Source: Chryseobacterium sp. JUb7
GTDB lineage: Bacteria > Bacteroidota > Bacteroidia > Flavobacteriales > Weeksellaceae
Direction: 5' to 3'
DNA: 64,000 nt
NCBI RefSeq assembly: GCF_024806495.1
Contig: NZ_JANUFF010000003.1
Coordinates: 186,001 to 250,000 of the forward strand
Shown here: in pieces, positions 53,786 through 62,783 of the stretch
Position numbering within the stretch: position 1 is the stretch's first letter
Layout of the letters: every line of letters begins with the position of its first letter
The notes under the pieces: generated by a model
The model's input: only the letters and a program-made list of their open reading frames with translations
What the model was told of the DNA's origin: nothing
Database searches by the model: none
Translations under genes and position numbers: made by a program

Positions 53786-56074
53786 TTATTTTTTATCTGT
53801 AGAATAAGAATAAGGAAAGCTTTTTTCGTCCGTTCCCCGACTTTTATTCGGCTTATTATCCATATTGAACTGTAAAGCTGCTCCTTTCATGAGTTCTGCA
53901 TGGCTGAGCCAATTTTTAGAGTAAGGCTTTCCATTCATGTTTAATGATTTTACATAGCGGTTTTCCTCACTGTTATTATCCGCTTTAATTTCCAGAGTTT
54001 TGCCGTTTTCCAGATGAATAATAGCTTTTTTAAATAAAGGTGCCCCCAAAACATATTGATCCGTTGCTGGAGTTACCGGATAGAACCCCAACGCAGAGAA
54101 AATATACCATGCGGAAGTCTGTCCGTTATCTTCATCACCGCAATATCCATCCGGAGTAGGCTGATAGAGACGATTCATCGTTTCGCGAACCCAATATTGT
54201 GTTTTCCACGGCTCTCCTGAATAATTGTATAAATAAATAATATGCTGTGCCGGCTGATTTCCGTGAGCATATTGTCCCATATTCGCATTCACCATTTCCT
54301 GAATTTCATGAATGGTAGAACCATAATATGAATCATCGAAAACAGGCGGCATTTCAAAAATCTGGTCCAGTTTTTTCGAAAATTCTTTCTTTCCGCCCAT
54401 CATTTTTGCTAATCCGTCAATATCCTGAAATACCGACCAGGTGTAGTGCCACGAATTTCCTTCTGTAAAAGCATCGCCCCATTTAAAAGGATTAAAAGGA
54501 CTCTGAAAACTTCCGTCCTGATTTCTACCGCGAGCCAATTTAGTCTCAGGATCAATCACTTTTTGGAAATTTTGAGAGCGTCTATAATATTCACCCCATT
54601 CGGATTCCGGTTTTCCCAATGCTTTTCCGAGCTGTGCAATGGCAAAATCGTCATAAGCATATTCCAAAGTTCTCGCCGCGTTTTCGTTGATTTTTACATC
54701 GTAAGGAACGTAGCCCAATTTTTTATAATATTCAATTCCTAATCTTCCTGTTGCCTGCGGACCTTCATTATTGGCTCCGTGAAGTAAAGCCTGATATAAT
54801 GTTTCAATATCATAACCTCTCAAACCTTTCATATAAGCGTCGGCAACCACCGAAGCCGAATTATTTCCAATCATAATGTCAGAGTAAGAAGGACTCGACC
54901 ATTCCGGAAGCCAGCCGCCTTCTTTATAATCATTAATTAATCCTTTCTGCATTTCAACATTGATGCTTGGATAAACTAAATTTAAGAAAGGATAGAGTGC
55001 CCTGAAAGTATCCCAAAAACCAGTTCCGGCAAAACGATATCCAACCTCTGTTTTCCCTGAATAAGGACTGTAATGCACAACTTCTCCGGTTTTATTGATC
55101 TCATACATTTTATGCGGAAAGCATAACATTCTGTACAATGAAGAGTAAAAAGTTCTCATCTGATCGATTGTTCCTCCCGCAACTTCAACTTTCTTTAATT
55201 TTTCATTCCATGCGGATTTTGCTTTCTTAAAAGTGTCATCGAATGAATCTTTATTGAGTTCTCTTTGTAAATTTAATTCGGCCTGTTCTAAGCTGATAAA
55301 TGAAGAAGCTACTTTTAAATTTACTTTCTCACCTTTTTTAGTGGCAAAACCAACTATAGCACCACAATGATCTCCTGTAATTTCCAAGGCATCTTTTACA
55401 AAATCTTTATCCTTCCAGGTAGAATATTTCGTGAAAGGTTTATCAGCATGAATCACAAAATAATTTTTAAATCCTACTAATTTTCCTCTCGAGTATTTTG
55501 TTGAATAACCCACAATTTTATTCTGAGAAGGAATGATAGTAATGCTCGAACCTTTATCAAAAGCATCGACCACAAACCAAGAGCTTTCAGAATCCGGATA
55601 GGTTAAACGCAACTGAGCAGCTCTTTCAGTAGGAGTAACTTCCGCCGTTACATTATGATCAGCGAGATAAACACTGTAATAATAAGGTTTAGAAACTTCT
55701 GATTTATGAGAAAACCAACTCGCTCTTTCTTCTTCATCAAAACGCATTTTTCCCGTCACAGGCATTATGGAAAACATTCCGTAATCGTTCATCCAGGGTG
55801 AAGGTTGGTGCGTCTGCTTAATTCCTCGAATTTTATCGGCATCATAAGTATATTGCCATCCGTTTCCGTTTTTTCCTGTTTGGGGCGTCCAGAGATTCAT
55901 ACCATGAGGAACAGCAACTGCTGGATAGGTATTTCCATTGGAAAGGGAAGGTTTTGAAAGTGAGCCGATCAACGGATTCACAAATTCTTCAGGATTTTCG
56001 GGTGTCTTTTCAATCCACTGCGATTGGAATTGTGTAAAAGGAATGATGAAAAGGAGTAAAAAAGCTTTTTTCAT
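53786..56074 (-). CDS. GH92-family alpha-mannosidase
   Basis: 762 residues. Signal peptide, then FVNPLIGS and GNTYPAVAVPHGMNLWTPQTG at the N-terminus, GTGFWDTFRALYPFLNLVYP in the middle, GDEDNGQTSAWY and LGFYPVTPATDQYVLGAP near the C-terminus, all GH92 landmarks. GH92 enzymes are calcium-dependent exo-alpha-mannosidases acting on N-glycan-type mannose. Periplasmic or surface. No SusC/SusD pair nearby. Confidence 0.94.
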   Translation of the reverse strand: MKKAFLLLFIIPFTQFQSQWIEKTPENPEEFVNPLIGSLSKPSLSNGNTYPAVAVPHGMNLWTPQTGKNGNGWQYTYDADKIRGIKQTHQPSPWMNDYGMFSIMPVTGKMRFDEEERASWFSHKSEVSKPYYYSVYLADHNVTAEVTPTERAAQLRLTYPDSESSWFVVDAFDKGSSITIIPSQNKIVGYSTKYSRGKLVGFKNYFVIHADKPFTKYSTWKDKDFVKDALEITGDHCGAIVGFATKKGEKVNLKVASSFISLEQAELNLQRELNKDSFDDTFKKAKSAWNEKLKKVEVAGGTIDQMRTFYSSLYRMLCFPHKMYEINKTGEVVHYSPYSGKTEVGYRFAGTGFWDTFRALYPFLNLVYPSINVEMQKGLINDYKEGGWLPEWSSPSYSDIMIGNNSASVVADAYMKGLRGYDIETLYQALLHGANNEGPQATGRLGIEYYKKLGYVPYDVKINENAARTLEYAYDDFAIAQLGKALGKPESEWGEYYRRSQNFQKVIDPETKLARGRNQDGSFQSPFNPFKWGDAFTEGNSWHYTWSVFQDIDGLAKMMGGKKEFSKKLDQIFEMPPVFDDSYYGSTIHEIQEMVNANMGQYAHGNQPAQHIIYLYNYSGEPWKTQYWVRETMNRLYQPTPDGYCGDEDNGQTSAWYIFSALGFYPVTPATDQYVLGAPLFKKAIIHLENGKTLEIKADNNSEENRYVKSLNMNGKPYSKNWLSHAELMKGAALQFNMDNKPNKSRGTDEKSFPYSYSTDKK

Positions 56075-56162
56075 GACTTAATATAAGTTTTGGCTTCTAT
56101 AAATTTTTTGATGTGAAAAGGTAAGATTTTATTATGAACTACATGGCACGTATACACAAAGT

Positions 56163-56190
56163 TTGTCATTCAGAGTGGAACATGGAATCT
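56163..56190 (+). repeat. Degenerate interspersed repeat
   Basis: TTGTCATTCAGAGTGGAACA followed by TGGAATCT resembles the short GTCATTC...GAATCT elements often scattered between genes in flavobacteria. It is in the 262-base gap upstream of lepA. A diverged pair of similar arms is at 61497-61560. Confidence 0.4.
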
Positions 56191-56309
56191 AGGCAAAATG
56201 GTGAATGCAGAAAGCTGAATAGAGCTTCGAAATATTCAAATCAAAAGATGAATGAAAATTAAATTTTTGCACTATAAAATTAAGAATGAGGAATTATGCT
56301 GCATTTTGT

Positions 56310-56317
56310 TATCTTTG
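56310..56317 (+). promoter_or_regulatory. -7 promoter element of lepA
   Basis: TATCTTTG fits TAnnTTTG, 20 bases upstream of the lepA ATG at 56337. No convincing -33 element. Confidence 0.5.
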
Positions 56318-56336
56318 CAAATTACAAGGTTCTTAA

Positions 56337-58133
56337 ATGAAAAACATACGAAATTTTTGCATAATCGCCCATATCGACCACGGTAAAAGTACTTTGGCGG
56401 ATCGTCTTTTGGAGTATACCAATACGGTAACCCAGAGAGAATTACAGTCTCAGACGTTGGATGATATGGATTTGGAGAAAGAACGTGGGATCACGATTAA
56501 ATCTCACGCAATCCAGATGGATTATGAATATCAAGGAGAAAAATATATTTTAAATCTGATTGATACACCGGGACACGTTGACTTTTCTTATGAAGTTTCC
56601 CGTTCAATTGCTGCTTGTGAAGGAGCACTTCTTATTGTAGATGCTGCTCAAAGTATTCAGGCACAAACAATTAGTAATTTATATTTAGCATTGGAAAATG
56701 ATCTTGAGATCATTCCTATTCTGAATAAAATAGATCTTCCATCTGCAAATCCGGAAGAGGTTACCGATGAGATCATGGGGCTTTTGGGATGTAAATATGA
56801 AGATGTTCTTAGAGTTTCCGGGAAAACGGGAGAAGGTGTTCATGATTTGCTTGAGCAGATTGTGAAAAGGGTTCCGCCGCCGGTTGGAGATCCAAATGCG
56901 CCACTTCAGGCTTTGATTTTTGATTCTGTGTACAATCCTTTCAGAGGAATTGAAGCATATTTTAAAATCGTAAACGGGAGTATTTCTAAAAATGAGAAAA
57001 TCAAATTTTTCGCAACAGGAAAAGAATACGGCGCTGATGAGGTAGGAACTCTGAAATTAAAACAGGTTCCGAAGAAAACAATTGAATGTGGGGATGTGGG
57101 GTATCTTATTTCCGGGATCAAAGATGCTCGTGAAGTAAAAGTTGGTGATACCATTACTTCTTTCGTAAATCCTGCAGATGCTCCGATTGACGGTTTTGAA
57201 GAAGTAAAACCAATGGTTTTTGCCGGTATTTATCCTATTGAATCTGAAGATTTTGAAGAACTTAGATTCTCATTGGAAAAATTAAGACTGAATGATGCTT
57301 CCTTGGTTTTCGAGCCGGAAAGTTCTGCAGCACTTGGTTTCGGTTTCCGTTGCGGATTCTTGGGAATGCTTCACATGGAAATCGTACAGGAACGTCTGGA
57401 AAGAGAATTTGCAATGAACGTTATTACTACGGTTCCCAACGTTTCTTATCACGGATATTCTAAAAAAGAACCTGAAACTGCAATTTTAATCAACAACCCA
57501 TCTGAAATGATTGATCCCAATCTTTTAGACCGAGTTGAAGAACCTTATATCAAAGCTTCTATCATTACTAAATCTGATTTTGTGGGTGCTGTAATGACGC
57601 TTTGTATCGAAAAAAGAGGTGAAATTGTGAACCAAAGTTATTTAACGGCAGACCGAGTGGAATTAACATTCAATATGCCACTGGCTGAGGTTGTTTTTGA
57701 CTTTTATGACCGTCTGAAATCTATTTCTAAAGGATATGCGTCTTTTGATTATTCTCCGATCGGAATGCGTTCTTCCAAACTGGTAAAAATGGATATCCTG
57801 ATCAATGGTGATATGGTAGATGCCTTGTCTTCATTAATTCATGATTCTAACGCTTATTATATTGGTAAAAAAATGTGTGAAAAGCTTCGTGAGCTGATTC
57901 CTAGACAGCAGTTTGATATTGCGGTTCAGGCAGCATTGGGAGCAAAAGTTATCGCAAGAGAGACCATTAAAGCATTAAGAAAAGACGTTACCGCAAAATG
58001 TTATGGAGGAGATATTTCCAGAAAGAGAAAACTTTTGGAAAAGCAGAAGGAAGGTAAGAAGAAAATGAAGCAGATTGGTCGTGTAGAAGTACCACAGTCA
58101 GCGTTTATGGCTGTTTTGAAGCTTAATGATTAA
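56337..58133 (+). CDS. lepA: Elongation factor 4 (LepA)
   Basis: 598 residues. Ribosome-associated translational GTPase. G1 [12 protein letters not shown]2 GITIKS, G3 DTPGHVDF, G4 NKID; LepA-specific C-terminal domain with [15 protein letters not shown] and [21 protein letters not shown]. Complete and single, followed by a terminator. Confidence 0.97.
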   Translation: MKNIRNFCIIAHIDHGKSTLADRLLEYTNTVTQRELQSQTLDDMDLEKERGITIKSHAIQMDYEYQGEKYILNLIDTPGHVDFSYEVSRSIAACEGALLIVDAAQSIQAQTISNLYLALENDLEIIPILNKIDLPSANPEEVTDEIMGLLGCKYEDVLRVSGKTGEGVHDLLEQIVKRVPPPVGDPNAPLQALIFDSVYNPFRGIEAYFKIVNGSISKNEKIKFFATGKEYGADEVGTLKLKQVPKKTIECGDVGYLISGIKDAREVKVGDTITSFVNPADAPIDGFEEVKPMVFAGIYPIESEDFEELRFSLEKLRLNDASLVFEPESSAALGFGFRCGFLGMLHMEIVQERLEREFAMNVITTVPNVSYHGYSKKEPETAILINNPSEMIDPNLLDRVEEPYIKASIITKSDFVGAVMTLCIEKRGEIVNQSYLTADRVELTFNMPLAEVVFDFYDRLKSISKGYASFDYSPIGMRSSKLVKMDILINGDMVDALSSLIHDSNAYYIGKKMCEKLRELIPRQQFDIAVQAALGAKVIARETIKALRKDVTAKCYGGDISRKRKLLEKQKEGKKKMKQIGRVEVPQSAFMAVLKLND

Positions 58134-58157
58134 GAAATCAAATGATATAAATGATAT

Positions 58158-58187
58158 AAAATGCCGGAATAGTCCGGCATTTTTCTT
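58158..58187 (+). terminator. Terminator of lepA
   Basis: Perfect 11-base stem AAAATGCCGGA / TCCGGCATTTT with the loop ATAG, then TTCTTTT. Confidence 0.88.
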
Positions 58188-58280
58188 TTCCTAAGATGCT
58201 CATGGAAAATATATTTAACATAAAATATATTTTTAAAAAGATAGCATTCTTTAGTTTAAATTTGCCCAAAATTAATTTCC

Positions 58281-58736
58281 ATGAAAAAACTTTATGCTCT
58301 GGCGGGCTTTCTTATATCTGCCACCTTCTATTCCCAAAGTCTCATGGGAAATGTAAACTCAGGGGGAGTATCCAACCAAGATCTTATGTATACGGTAGGT
58401 GAAATCTATGTGATACCCGATGATCCGGATCAGCAGAATTCAGGGACACTCGGAATGCTTTATCAAACGACTTTAAATGTTTTAGGAGCTACAGAGGTTA
58501 TTGTAAAACAAAATAAAATAAGTGTTTATCCCAATCCTACTGCAGATTATATTACCCTTCAGATTTCTTCAAAAGAAAAACCGCGGGAAGTTTCTGTTTA
58601 TGACCTTTCCGGAAAACTCGTTATGAAACAAGAAATTAACAACGACCGTGTTGATCTTTCTTCTCTGATTAAAGGGGTGTATCTCCTTACCTTTAAAAAT
58701 TCAGATTTAAAACCTGTTAAAATCATTAAAAAATAA
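58281..58736 (+). CDS. Small secreted protein with T9SS type A sorting domain
   Basis: 151 residues. Signal peptide, a short N-terminal part, and a C-terminal T9SS sorting domain from about 76: VYPNPTADYITLQIS, VSVYDLSGKLVMKQ, LIKGVYLLTFKNS, ending in VKIIKK. Routed to the cell surface through type IX secretion; the cargo part is very short and without known function. Ten bases upstream of the next gene. Confidence 0.88.
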   Translation: MKKLYALAGFLISATFYSQSLMGNVNSGGVSNQDLMYTVGEIYVIPDDPDQQNSGTLGMLYQTTLNVLGATEVIVKQNKISVYPNPTADYITLQISSKEKPREVSVYDLSGKLVMKQEINNDRVDLSSLIKGVYLLTFKNSDLKPVKIIKK

Positions 58737-58746
58737 AACAAACATC

Positions 58747-59886
58747 ATGAAAAGATTATACACTTTTTTACTTGCATTAACGACAGCGGTGGTATTTGCA
58801 CAGGTTCCTCAGGGATTTACTTATCAGGCTATTGCTTTTAATGCTTCGGGAAATCCTGTGACTAACGGAAATGTCTCTGTGCGAATCAGTATCTTAAATA
58901 ATGCCGTTTCAGGAGCTAACCTTTATACGGAAACACATACCAAAACCACAAATTCAAAAGGATTAATAAATTTAAACATAGGGCAGGGAACACCGGTTTC
59001 AGGAACATTTTCCGGAATCAATTGGGCCGTCAATTCTAAATTTATTAAAGTGGAAATAGACCCGACCGGCGGAACCAATTATACCAGTGTCGGAACCAAC
59101 CAGCTTATGAGCGTTCCTTATGCAATGACGGCATCTAAAGTTGATATTTCTTCTCCCAGTTCTTCTATCGGGGATGATATCGTTGAAGGGAAAAGTACCA
59201 ATCATTTTTTTACAGATAAATATGACAGTAAAGTCTATGTTTTGAATTCCAGGACAGGGAATTGGTCTTCTCAGATATATAACGTTGCATATACCAATAA
59301 TAATATCACTCCTGAAGTAACAGCGAAGAATGGAAATATTATGTTTATAGATAAATATGACGGTAAAGTTTACATATTTAGTTCCAGAGCTGGAGTCTGG
59401 TCTTCACAGACGTACAGTGCAGGATATACTAATAATAGCATAATTCCTTCAATATTTGCTTTATCCAATGGAAGTACACTATTTATTGACAAATATGATC
59501 ACAAAATGTATGTTTTTAATTATGCGAACGGAACGTGGTCGGGGCAGGAATTTAATATAGGCTATACCAATAACAATATAGTACCTACAGCCGTTGCTTC
59601 AGGAAGTAACTTTGCATTTGTTGATAAATACGAGCATAAAGTAAATGTTTATAATACTAAAACAATGGAGTGGAAATCACAGACGTTTAATATTGCTTAC
59701 TACAACAATAATTTAAGTGCTCCTGACGTTACTGCTTCCAACGGAAACTTCATATTTACAGACAGATATGATCACAAAATATATGTTTTTAATTCAAAAA
59801 CAGGAAACTGGACTTCTCAGGAATATAATGTAGGGTACTTAAATAATAATATTGTCCCTGGCATTGCAGGTTCTGAAACCAACTAA
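58747..59886 (+). CDS. Secreted protein with five 45-residue repeats
   Basis: 379 residues. Signal peptide (VVFAQ). N-terminal domain at about 20-130 (GFTYQAIAFNASGNPVTNG ... MSVPYAMTA) as found at the front of many secreted Bacteroidota proteins. Then five repeats of 45-46 residues, each with F-x-D-K/R-Y-D/E-x-K-x-x-V, W-x-SQ and NNN or NNS, starting near 157, 202, 248, 293 and 339. Probably a propeller or beta-solenoid. Cotranscribed with the sorting-domain protein upstream. Function unknown. Confidence 0.8.
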   Translation: MKRLYTFLLALTTAVVFAQVPQGFTYQAIAFNASGNPVTNGNVSVRISILNNAVSGANLYTETHTKTTNSKGLINLNIGQGTPVSGTFSGINWAVNSKFIKVEIDPTGGTNYTSVGTNQLMSVPYAMTASKVDISSPSSSIGDDIVEGKSTNHFFTDKYDSKVYVLNSRTGNWSSQIYNVAYTNNNITPEVTAKNGNIMFIDKYDGKVYIFSSRAGVWSSQTYSAGYTNNSIIPSIFALSNGSTLFIDKYDHKMYVFNYANGTWSGQEFNIGYTNNNIVPTAVASGSNFAFVDKYEHKVNVYNTKTMEWKSQTFNIAYYNNNLSAPDVTASNGNFIFTDRYDHKIYVFNSKTGNWTSQEYNVGYLNNNIVPGIAGSETN

Positions 59887-59888
59887 AT

Positions 59889-59920
59889 AAAAAACGCTTC
59901 TGATGAAGCGTTTTTTTATT
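59889..59920 (+). terminator. Terminator of the T9SS-cargo operon
   Basis: Stem AAAAAACGCTTC / GAAGCGTTTTTT with the loop TGAT, followed by T and TATT. Confidence 0.88.
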
Positions 59921-59987
59921 ATTGACGAGTACATTGAATACCTGCATAATTTTATGTAAGTTATTAATATGTGTCTGGAAGTATAAA

Positions 59988-60608
59988 TTATTTTTTACGC
60001 GTGAACTTTATTTCCATAGTTTTAAATTCTTTTCCGGTTTTAGAATCTGGCCCGTACATTTCCAGTTTTTGGGTATTATCATCAACGAATGTGTAAATTT
60101 CTCTTACGTCACAATTTTTTCCGGGTCTTGCCGGATCGGTCATTTTTCCTTTAAACTCGATTGATTTTGTTGAACTATTCCATTCACCTTCCATATTCAT
60201 AATTCCCGTTCCCATATTGTCGATCCAGTTACTTATGAATTTCTTTTTGGCGTTGTCATAACCTGTAATGCTCATTCCTTCGAAAGGCATTCCCATGAAA
60301 TTTCCTTTGTGCTCACTTACCTGATAACGTCCTCCAAAAATTGTTTTATTGGTCACTTCCGAAGTGCTTGTCATTGGTTTTCCGCCGTTTTCCATCCACA
60401 TCGTGTTTTCGCCGGCCCATGCTCCGTCGGATTTCGCCAACATTTTGTGCATTTCTCCCGGAGTTGCAAAATCCATCCAAGCTTTAGTTGTGGTTGCAGA
60501 ATCTACGGGTTTCCACTCTTCGGATTTTGTTGTTTTTACATCCATTTTCACTTTATCGCAAGCTACCAACAGAAAAACAGTGCAAACTGCAAATAATAAA
60601 TTTTTCAT
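59988..60608 (-). CDS. DUF1579 lipoprotein
   Basis: 206 residues. Lipobox at FLLVAC; after a linker DFATPGEMHKMLAKSDGAWAGENTMW, FGGRYQVSEHKGNFMGMPFEGMSITGYDN and KFISNWIDNMGTGIM match the DUF1579 family (lipocalin-like beta barrel). Envelope-anchored. Function unknown. Divergent from the NrtR-type regulator gene. Confidence 0.85.
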   Translation of the reverse strand: MKNLLFAVCTVFLLVACDKVKMDVKTTKSEEWKPVDSATTTKAWMDFATPGEMHKMLAKSDGAWAGENTMWMENGGKPMTSTSEVTNKTIFGGRYQVSEHKGNFMGMPFEGMSITGYDNAKKKFISNWIDNMGTGIMNMEGEWNSSTKSIEFKGKMTDPARPGKNCDVREIYTFVDDNTQKLEMYGPDSKTGKEFKTMEIKFTRKK

Positions 60609-60675
60609 AATCGTTTAGTTTTAAGTTGATTATAAATTTAATGAAAATAATAAAGCAAAGTTTTTTTATTTTAAA

Positions 60676-60724
60676 TTTGATATTGATGGTTCTAAAGCTT
60701 AACTTTGTGTATTCATAACGCAAA
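60676..60724 (+). promoter_or_regulatory. Promoter and operator of the NrtR-type regulator
   Basis: TTTG at 60676-60679, 20 bases, TAACTTTG at 60700-60707 as -33/-7. Overlapping the -7 is the inverted repeat TTTGTGT-N7-ACGCAAA at 60704-60724, also found upstream of NADAR and the coiled-coil gene. Binding there would block the promoter, so autoregulation is expected. Confidence 0.65.
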
Positions 60725-60732
60725 TTAATACA

Positions 60733-61428
60733 ATGGAGTCTCCAAAAAAATTACAGGATATAAAAGTTGCTGTAGACGCAGTTATTTTCGGCTATTTTGA
60801 TAAAAAAGATCTGCAGCTTTTGTTGATTCAAAGAAAAATTGAACCTTTCAAAGGAGGTTGGGCGCTTCCGGGTGGACTTGTTCTTGATGATGAAAATCTT
60901 GATGATGCTGTAAAAAGAGAACTGCACGAAGAAGCCGGCATAAAACCCGATTTTCTGGAACAACTCTATACTTTTGGGAACGTAGGTCGTGATCCGAGAA
61001 ACAGGGTTGTTTCGATAGCTTATTTGGGTCTTGTGAATCCGTCTTATCATGAGCTTTTTGCTGATTCCGATGCTGAGGATGCGCAATGGTTCAGCGTCAA
61101 TCAACTTCCGAAACTGGCTTTTGATCATCAAACAATTATTGATATTGCGTTAAAAAGACTTCGAACAAAAATCCAGTATCAGCCGATTGGCTTTAATCTT
61201 CTCAACGACGAATTTGCTTTTTCAGATTTAGAAAATTTATATAAAACGATTATCGGAAAAGAAATCGACCGCCGGAATTTCCGTAAAAAAATCATGAGCT
61301 ACGGATTGTTGAATGACACAAATACTTTAAAAAAAGAAGGCAGCGGCAGACCCGGCAAATTATTTACTTTCAATGAAGAAAAATATAAAGAATTGGAAGA
61401 ACAGGGCTTTTATTTTGAAATTAAATAG
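60733..61428 (+). CDS. NrtR-type regulator: Nudix domain plus winged helix
   Basis: 231 residues. Complete Nudix box G48-x5-E54-x7-REL-x-EE-x-GI (62-70), so pyrophosphatase activity may be retained. The C-terminal part from about 155 (NDEFAFSDLENLYKTIIGKEIDRRNFRKKIMSYGLL, GSGRPGKLFTF) is the winged-helix domain of the NrtR group, whose members sense ADP-ribose and control NAD metabolism (in Bacteroidota, also sugar genes). Four matching inverted repeats here, including one in its own promoter, indicate a local regulon with the NADAR gene and the genes behind it. Confidence 0.9.
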   Translation: MESPKKLQDIKVAVDAVIFGYFDKKDLQLLLIQRKIEPFKGGWALPGGLVLDDENLDDAVKRELHEEAGIKPDFLEQLYTFGNVGRDPRNRVVSIAYLGLVNPSYHELFADSDAEDAQWFSVNQLPKLAFDHQTIIDIALKRLRTKIQYQPIGFNLLNDEFAFSDLENLYKTIIGKEIDRRNFRKKIMSYGLLNDTNTLKKEGSGRPGKLFTFNEEKYKELEEQGFYFEIK

Positions 61429-61496
61429 TTTTATTAAAACAAATTTCGCGAGTTTTTTATAAATTTCTACCAATGGATTGCTTCTCCACTGCCATC

Positions 61497-61560
61497 CAAA
61501 ATGAAGTGAAGTGGAATGAAGAATCAATAAATTTAAGTTGAGATTCTTCCTGCTTCGTGA
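61497..61560. repeat. Degenerate inverted repeat of the GAATC type
   Basis: GAAGAATC at 61518-61525 and GATTCTTC at 61542-61549, with related outer arms (GAAGTGGAAT / CTGCTTC). Looks like two decayed intergenic elements in opposite orientation. The gap 61429-61766 otherwise holds only the operators and promoter listed next. Confidence 0.4.
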
Positions 61561-61690
61561 AAACAAAATTATATTTTCATCTAAATTTTAACAATAAATA
61601 TTTAAGTTCGTATCATTTGTAAAAAACATTTGAGCAATTGATATTTCAGGATAGTAATTTTAGTCACTGTAAATCAAAAGTTTGTAATAA

Positions 61691-61711
61691 TTAGTGTAAA
61701 ATTAACACAAA
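61691..61711. promoter_or_regulatory. NrtR-like operator, copy 2
   Basis: TTAGTGT-N7-ACACAAA, the most symmetrical copy of the repeat. It lies about 55 bases upstream of the NADAR ATG, before the -33 region. Confidence 0.65.
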
Positions 61712-61715
61712 TATA

Positions 61716-61765
61716 TTTGGATGATAAAACTATAATATTTTACATTTGTGTAATAATAACGCAAT
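61716..61765 (+). promoter_or_regulatory. Promoter and operator (copy 3) of NADAR
   Basis: TTTG at 61716-61719, 21 bases, TACATTTG at 61741-61748. The operator TTTGTGT-N7-ACGCAAT at 61745-61765 overlaps the -7 element exactly as in the regulator's own promoter and ends one base before the ATG at 61767. Confidence 0.65.
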
Positions 61766-61766
61766 C

Positions 61767-62309
61767 ATGAAATACACGATAGAAAATACCATTGCAAGAT
61801 TTCAGAAAAAAGAAAAGCTAGATTTTTTATTTTTCTGGGGACATACAATGAAAGATGAAATTACAAAGGCATGTTTCAGCCAGTGGTTTCCATTTGAGTT
61901 TAAAGAAGATGGAATAAGCTATAAAACTGCCGAGCATTATATGATGGCCGGAAAGGCTAAATTATTTAATGATAACGAAATTTTAGAACGAATTTTAATT
62001 GCAGAAACTCCCAACCAGGCAAAAAGTTTAGGAAGAAAAGTCAAAAACTTTGATCCTCAACGTTGGAATGAACATAAATATGAAATCGTAAAACAGGGAA
62101 ATCTGTTGAAGTTTTCACAACATGAAAAGTTTAGAGAATTTTTGCTTTCAACAAATAATAGAATTTTGATAGAAGCAAGTCCATACGATACAATTTGGGG
62201 AATCGGAATGTTGGAAACTGATCCAAGAGCAGAAGATCCATCGCAATGGAACGGAGAAAATCTGTTGGGATTTGCTTTGATGGAAGTTAGGGATGAATTA
62301 AGAGGGTAA
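61767..62309 (+). CDS. NADAR family protein
   Basis: 180 residues from MKYTIENTIARF; an upstream ATG at 61746 falls inside the operator and is rejected. Signature: FFWG (22-25), TAEHYMM (54-60), KAKLF (63-67), IEASPYDTIWGIG (135-147), NLLGFALM (165-172). Some characterised NADAR proteins remove ADP-ribose from guanine bases; others (YbiA type) act on riboflavin-pathway intermediates. The Nudix regulator next to it favours an ADP-ribose/NAD link. It leads a run of genes continuing to the window end. Confidence 0.92.
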   Translation: MKYTIENTIARFQKKEKLDFLFFWGHTMKDEITKACFSQWFPFEFKEDGISYKTAEHYMMAGKAKLFNDNEILERILIAETPNQAKSLGRKVKNFDPQRWNEHKYEIVKQGNLLKFSQHEKFREFLLSTNNRILIEASPYDTIWGIGMLETDPRAEDPSQWNGENLLGFALMEVRDELRG

Positions 62310-62411
62310 AAACACAAGACCAAACACAAAATATTAATATTAAAAAGAATCTTAGCTAATCTTTATTATTGAAATTCGAAAAGAATCAAAGCAAAACCAT
62401 GCAGTTTTTAA

Positions 62412-62432
62412 TTAGCGTAAAAACAACACAAA
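62412..62432. promoter_or_regulatory. NrtR-like operator, copy 4
   Basis: TTAGCGT-N7-ACACAAA, 13 bases before the ATG at 62445. A second regulated promoter for the downstream genes is likely, though no TAnnTTTG was found there. Confidence 0.55.
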
Positions 62433-62444
62433 TAAAAATGAATT

Positions 62445-62780
62445 ATGGAAGAAGACTTAAAACCCAGATTCATCGAGTCGTTACAAAGAAATAATGACCA
62501 GATAAGAGAAGACCGTGCCCGAATTATCGGAGAAGATGCAGAGCTGATTTACAAGCGGAGAGTAGAAGATATCGAACTGAAAATCAAAAGACTGGAAAGA
62601 GAGCAGGAAGGCTTGATCGACATCAGTCCTTTAGACAAAAACAGTTTGACATTCGCTGATTTTCAGCCGGAAGCATTCGTTCAGAGAGACATTGAATTAT
62701 CATTAATCATCAGAAATTTAAATATTCAATTGGAATTAACAAGAACAAGATTCGAATATTTATTTGGTAAAAAATTTTAA
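62445..62780 (+). CDS. Small coiled-coil protein of unknown function
   Basis: 111 residues, rich in Glu, Arg, Leu and Ile; residues 1-55 and 80-108 look like long amphipathic helices (IELKIKRLEREQEGLIDI). No signal peptide or membrane segment. Preceded by an operator copy and followed three bases later by the VWA gene, so part of the regulon. Possibly an adaptor for the VWA protein. Confidence 0.7.
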   Translation: MEEDLKPRFIESLQRNNDQIREDRARIIGEDAELIYKRRVEDIELKIKRLEREQEGLIDISPLDKNSLTFADFQPEAFVQRDIELSLIIRNLNIQLELTRTRFEYLFGKKF

Positions 62781-62783
62781 GTT

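Noticed and set aside
58196-58402. Small frame ahead of the T9SS cargo gene
   Set aside because: Overlaps the signal peptide region of the real gene in another frame and has no family features.
59200-59880. Regular repeats that might suggest a CRISPR-like or satellite array
   Set aside because: They are in-frame protein repeats with codon variation, not identical DNA repeats with spacers.
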